From Actinomycetes bacterium (GTDB lineage Bacteria > Actinomycetota > Acidimicrobiia > Acidimicrobiales > UBA8190), in assembly GCA_021798135.1 (NCBI GenBank), contig JAJZYI010000199.1, positions 1 to 6,169 on the forward strand: a stretch of DNA of 6,169 nucleotides, in the 5' to 3' direction. The position numbers were made by a program, and so were the translations under genes. Shown here piece after piece: positions 5,032 through 6,169 of the stretch. The notes below the pieces were generated by a model. It was not told where the DNA came from. It worked only from the letters and a program-made list of their open reading frames with translations, and searched no databases. How positions within the stretch are numbered: the stretch's first letter is position 1; each line of letters begins with the position of its first letter.

Positions 5032-5388
5032 ATGGAACCGCGCCGCTGGCTCGACCAGTCGCAACCCCAGACGCTCCAGAACGCCGTGGTGCTCTGCTAC
5101 ATCAACGCCGGCCTGTCGCTGCTCTTCGGGTTGCTCGCCGGCGGCGTCGGCCTGCTGCTCCTCCTGCCGGTCGTCCTCGGCGTGGGCGGGTACGGGATCG
5201 CCAACGAGAAGAAATGGGGCTACTGGACGGCGGTGATCGTCTCCGGCCTCGCCCTGGCCGACGCCCTCCTCGTCATGGCCCTGGCACCAGGCTTCGGGGC
5301 GATCCTGAACCTCCTGTTCATCGGCGTCCTGGTGGCCCTCCTCCTGCACCCGATCAGCCGGCACTACCAGAAGCTCTGGTTCCGCTGA
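5032..5388 (+). CDS. Small four-helix membrane protein, 118 aa, unknown function
   Basis: I do not know a named family for this protein. It starts with a polar, basic segment, MEPRRWLDQSQPQTLQNA (1-18), and then has four hydrophobic stretches at about 19-36, 38-57, 64-84 and 88-106. A charged loop, ANEKKWGYW (57-65), separates the second and third, and the protein ends SRHYQKLWFR. By the positive-inside rule both ends should face the cytoplasm. No catalytic residues, cysteine pairs or metal-binding motifs stand out; the only Cys is near the start of helix 1. ATG 5032 follows CACAAT by six bases, and no Shine-Dalgarno sequence is present. A GC-rich hairpin follows seven bases after the stop, so it is probably a single-gene transcript. 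It is divergent from the transporter gene. Clean alternation of polar and hydrophobic segments makes it a confident coding call without a functional one. Confidence 0.85.
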   Translation: MEPRRWLDQSQPQTLQNAVVLCYINAGLSLLFGLLAGGVGLLLLLPVVLGVGGYGIANEKKWGYWTAVIVSGLALADALLVMALAPGFGAILNLLFIGVLVALLLHPISRHYQKLWFR

Positions 5389-5394
5389 CCGCCG

Positions 5395-5417
5395 GGCGCC
5401 GGCGACCCGCCGGCGCC
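5395..5417 (+). terminator. GC-rich hairpin after the 118-aa gene
   Basis: GGCGCCGGCG (5395-5404) and CGCCGGCGCC (5408-5417) form a perfect 10-bp stem with a three-base loop, beginning seven bases after the stop codon at 5386-5388. No T-tract follows. The position makes it the likely transcription end of the small membrane protein gene. Confidence 0.6.
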
Positions 5418-5421
5418 GCCG

Positions 5422-5555
5422 CAGTCCCCACCCCGGCGCGCCACGCAGTGCCCACCACCGGCGCCACCACGGCCCTACCCCGCGCGCCACCACGGCCCCA
5501 CCCGCGCGCCACGCCGGCCCCCACCACGGGCGCTCCGGTGCCCACCTCGGCCGGA
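5422..5555. repeat. Degenerate ~23-bp tandem repeat array
   Basis: Four units end in a (GC)GCGCCAC block whose last base falls at 5444, 5467, 5490 and 5512, giving spacings of 23, 23 and 22. Units 1 and 2 share CAGTxCCCACC and then CGGCGC. Units 3 and 4 share CACGGCCCxACCC and then GCGCGCCAC. One or two more decayed units (GGCCCCCACCACGGGCGC, GTGCCCACCTCGG) extend to about 5555. Because the period is not divisible by three, the array is probably not translated. It could be a protein-binding array or simply replication slippage. Confidence 0.55.
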
Positions 5556-5613
5556 CCCCGACGACCGACTGCTCGACCCGCCGAAGCGCGCCCGCCAGCG
5601 AGGCTCGCCGGTC

Positions 5614-5656
5614 GGCACCGCCGTGGCCGGGGCGGTGCCACCGCTGTGGCGGTGGC
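5614..5656 (+). promoter_or_regulatory. Two overlapping, mutually exclusive hairpins
   Basis: GGCACCGCC (5614-5622) pairs with GGCGGTGCC (5631-5639), a 9-bp stem with an 8-base loop. GCCACCGC (5637-5644) pairs with GCGGTGGC (5649-5656), an 8-bp stem with a 4-base loop. They share bases 5637-5639, so both cannot form fully at once. They lie about 240 bases upstream of the secreted-protein start. They may be an attenuator-like switch, a further terminator, or chance pairing in GC-rich DNA. Confidence 0.35.
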
Positions 5657-5877
5657 GGGGCCGGGGCAGCGGCGGCTCGTCACCCCACGATGCAGTAGCC
5701 GAGCCCCGCGAACTGGGGAGCTCGACCCTCCGCCGGGACCATGCGACCGGCTCGCAGTGACCAACGGCCCTGTTCGAACGCGCCCCAACGGCGCCTACTG
5801 GAAGGGTCCCCAGGCGCGCGCCGGGTCCCCGTGCGGACGCCCCTCCGGCCTGCGGGACCGTTCCCCACCTCCCTCGC

Positions 5878-5885
5878 GGAAGGAG
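5878..5885 (+). promoter_or_regulatory. Shine-Dalgarno sequence of the secreted protein
   Basis: GGAAGGAG ends six bases before the ATG at 5892. It is the only start in the window with a normally placed Shine-Dalgarno sequence and no -10 hexamer next to it, implying a true 5' leader for this gene. Confidence 0.75.
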
Positions 5886-5891
5886 CTCGCC

Positions 5892-6169
5892 ATGAACCTC
5901 CGACGGGTCATGGCCGCAGGCGCCCTGGCACTGGGCATGGCCGCGGCCGTCGTGCTGCCAGCGGTGACGCCGGCCGGCGCGGCCAGCGCCGAGACGGTCT
6001 TCGCCTTCGGCGACGCGCCGTTCCTCGGCTCCACGGCCGGCGTGGCCGGCGCCCAGCCACTCGCCGGGATGGCAGCCACGCCATCGGGCCATGGCTACTG
6101 GCTCGCCGCCGTCGACGGCGGCGTCTTCGCCTTCGGCGACGCCGCCTACTACGGCTCCATGGGCGCGCA
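5892..6169 (+). CDS. Secreted protein with FAFGD/GYWL repeats (5' part only)
   Basis: The first 92 residues are visible. Residues 1-33 form a Sec signal peptide: a basic start (MNLRR), a hydrophobic core (about 7-24), and an AxA-type cleavage site, most likely after ASA at 33 or after AGA at 30. The mature part then shows a 42-residue repeat: TVFAFGDAPFLGSTAG (35-50), ATPSGHGYWLAAVDGG (62-77), and a new copy VFAFGDAAYYGSMG (78-91). The FAFGDA codons recur exactly over 20 bases at 5997-6016 and 6123-6142, 126 bases apart. Proteins with such GYW(L)xxxDGG(V/I)FxFGDA repeats are, as I recall, common in secreted Acidimicrobiia proteins and may fold as beta-propeller-like modules, sometimes next to an enzymatic domain. 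The rest of this protein is beyond the edge, so no function is assigned. The start is well supported by GGAAGGAG. Confidence 0.88.
   Translation, partial: MNLRRVMAAGALALGMAAAVVLPAVTPAGAASAETVFAFGDAPFLGSTAGVAGAQPLAGMAATPSGHGYWLAAVDGGVFAFGDAAYYGSMGA

Larger units (their letters stand above)
5389..5891. other. Non-coding region before the secreted repeat protein
   Basis: About 500 bases without a convincing gene. The open minus-strand frames here are Gly/Arg/Ala-rich, and one runs through tandem repeats whose spacing is not a multiple of three, which argues against coding. The region holds a terminator-like hairpin, a ~23-bp degenerate array, two overlapping hairpins and a weaker bulged one (5700-5707 with 5715-5724). 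No confident promoter for the gene at 5892 was found. Confidence 0.6.

Noticed and set aside
4979..5032. TTG start for the transporter at 5032, adding 18 residues
   Set aside because: It would overlap the start of the 118-aa gene, lacks any promoter or ribosome site, and the presumed -10 element lies inside the added stretch.
5422..5555. CRISPR array
   Set aside because: The units are contiguous, degenerate and only about 23 bp, with no distinct spacers and no cas genes in view.
5772..5779. GTTCGAAC, resembling a tRNA T-loop
   Set aside because: It is only an 8-bp palindrome; flanking bases do not form a T-stem or acceptor stem.
5475..6092. Minus-strand open frames opposite the secreted-protein gene
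   Set aside because: The plus strand there has a Shine-Dalgarno sequence, signal peptide and in-frame repeats; the minus frames are Gly/Arg-rich noise.

Overview
The window is very GC-rich and reads as chromosomal DNA from a member of Actinomycetota, most likely class Acidimicrobiia. Three things point there: a mycothiol synthase (mycothiol is an actinobacterial thiol), translation starts placed 6-9 bases after -10-like hexamers (leaderless style), and the start of a secreted protein with 'GYWLxxxDGGVFxFGDA' repeats, a type I associate with Acidimicrobiia. The taxon is inferred from these traits; no database was searched.

Layout, left to right. 1-1328 (minus): histidinol dehydrogenase HisD, nearly complete, with its last residues beyond the left edge. 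1514-1714 (plus): a 66-residue helical hypothetical protein, divergent from hisD. 1715-2140: non-coding DNA with a strong UUCG-capped hairpin, two palindromes, a short tandem repeat and a less GC-rich stretch that can fold. 2141-3055 (minus): endonuclease III (Nth) with all catalytic and iron-sulfur residues plus a roughly 90-residue Ala/Arg/Gly tail. 3154-4077 (plus): two-domain mycothiol synthase MshD, divergent from nth. 4079-4978 (minus): a VIT1/CCC1-type Fe/Mn transporter that ends one base from the end of mshD. 5032-5388 (plus): a 118-residue, four-helix membrane protein of unknown role, followed by a GC-rich hairpin. 5389-5891: non-coding DNA with a degenerate ~23-bp tandem array and overlapping hairpins. 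5892-6169 (plus): the first 92 residues of the secreted repeat protein, cut by the right edge.

The genes do not form one operon. They alternate in direction as two divergent pairs (hisD/66-aa gene, nth/mshD), one convergent pair (mshD/transporter) and a third divergent pair (transporter/118-aa gene). A loose theme of redox and metal stress can be suggested: Nth repairs oxidised bases, MshD makes the major thiol, and the transporter moves iron or manganese. Each gene has its own promoter-like site, so this is inference only. I see no mobile element, CRISPR array, RNA gene or defence system. The points most worth a second look are the repeated leaderless promoter geometry, the disordered tails on Nth and the transporter, the two small unknown proteins, the 23-bp array, and the secreted repeat protein.
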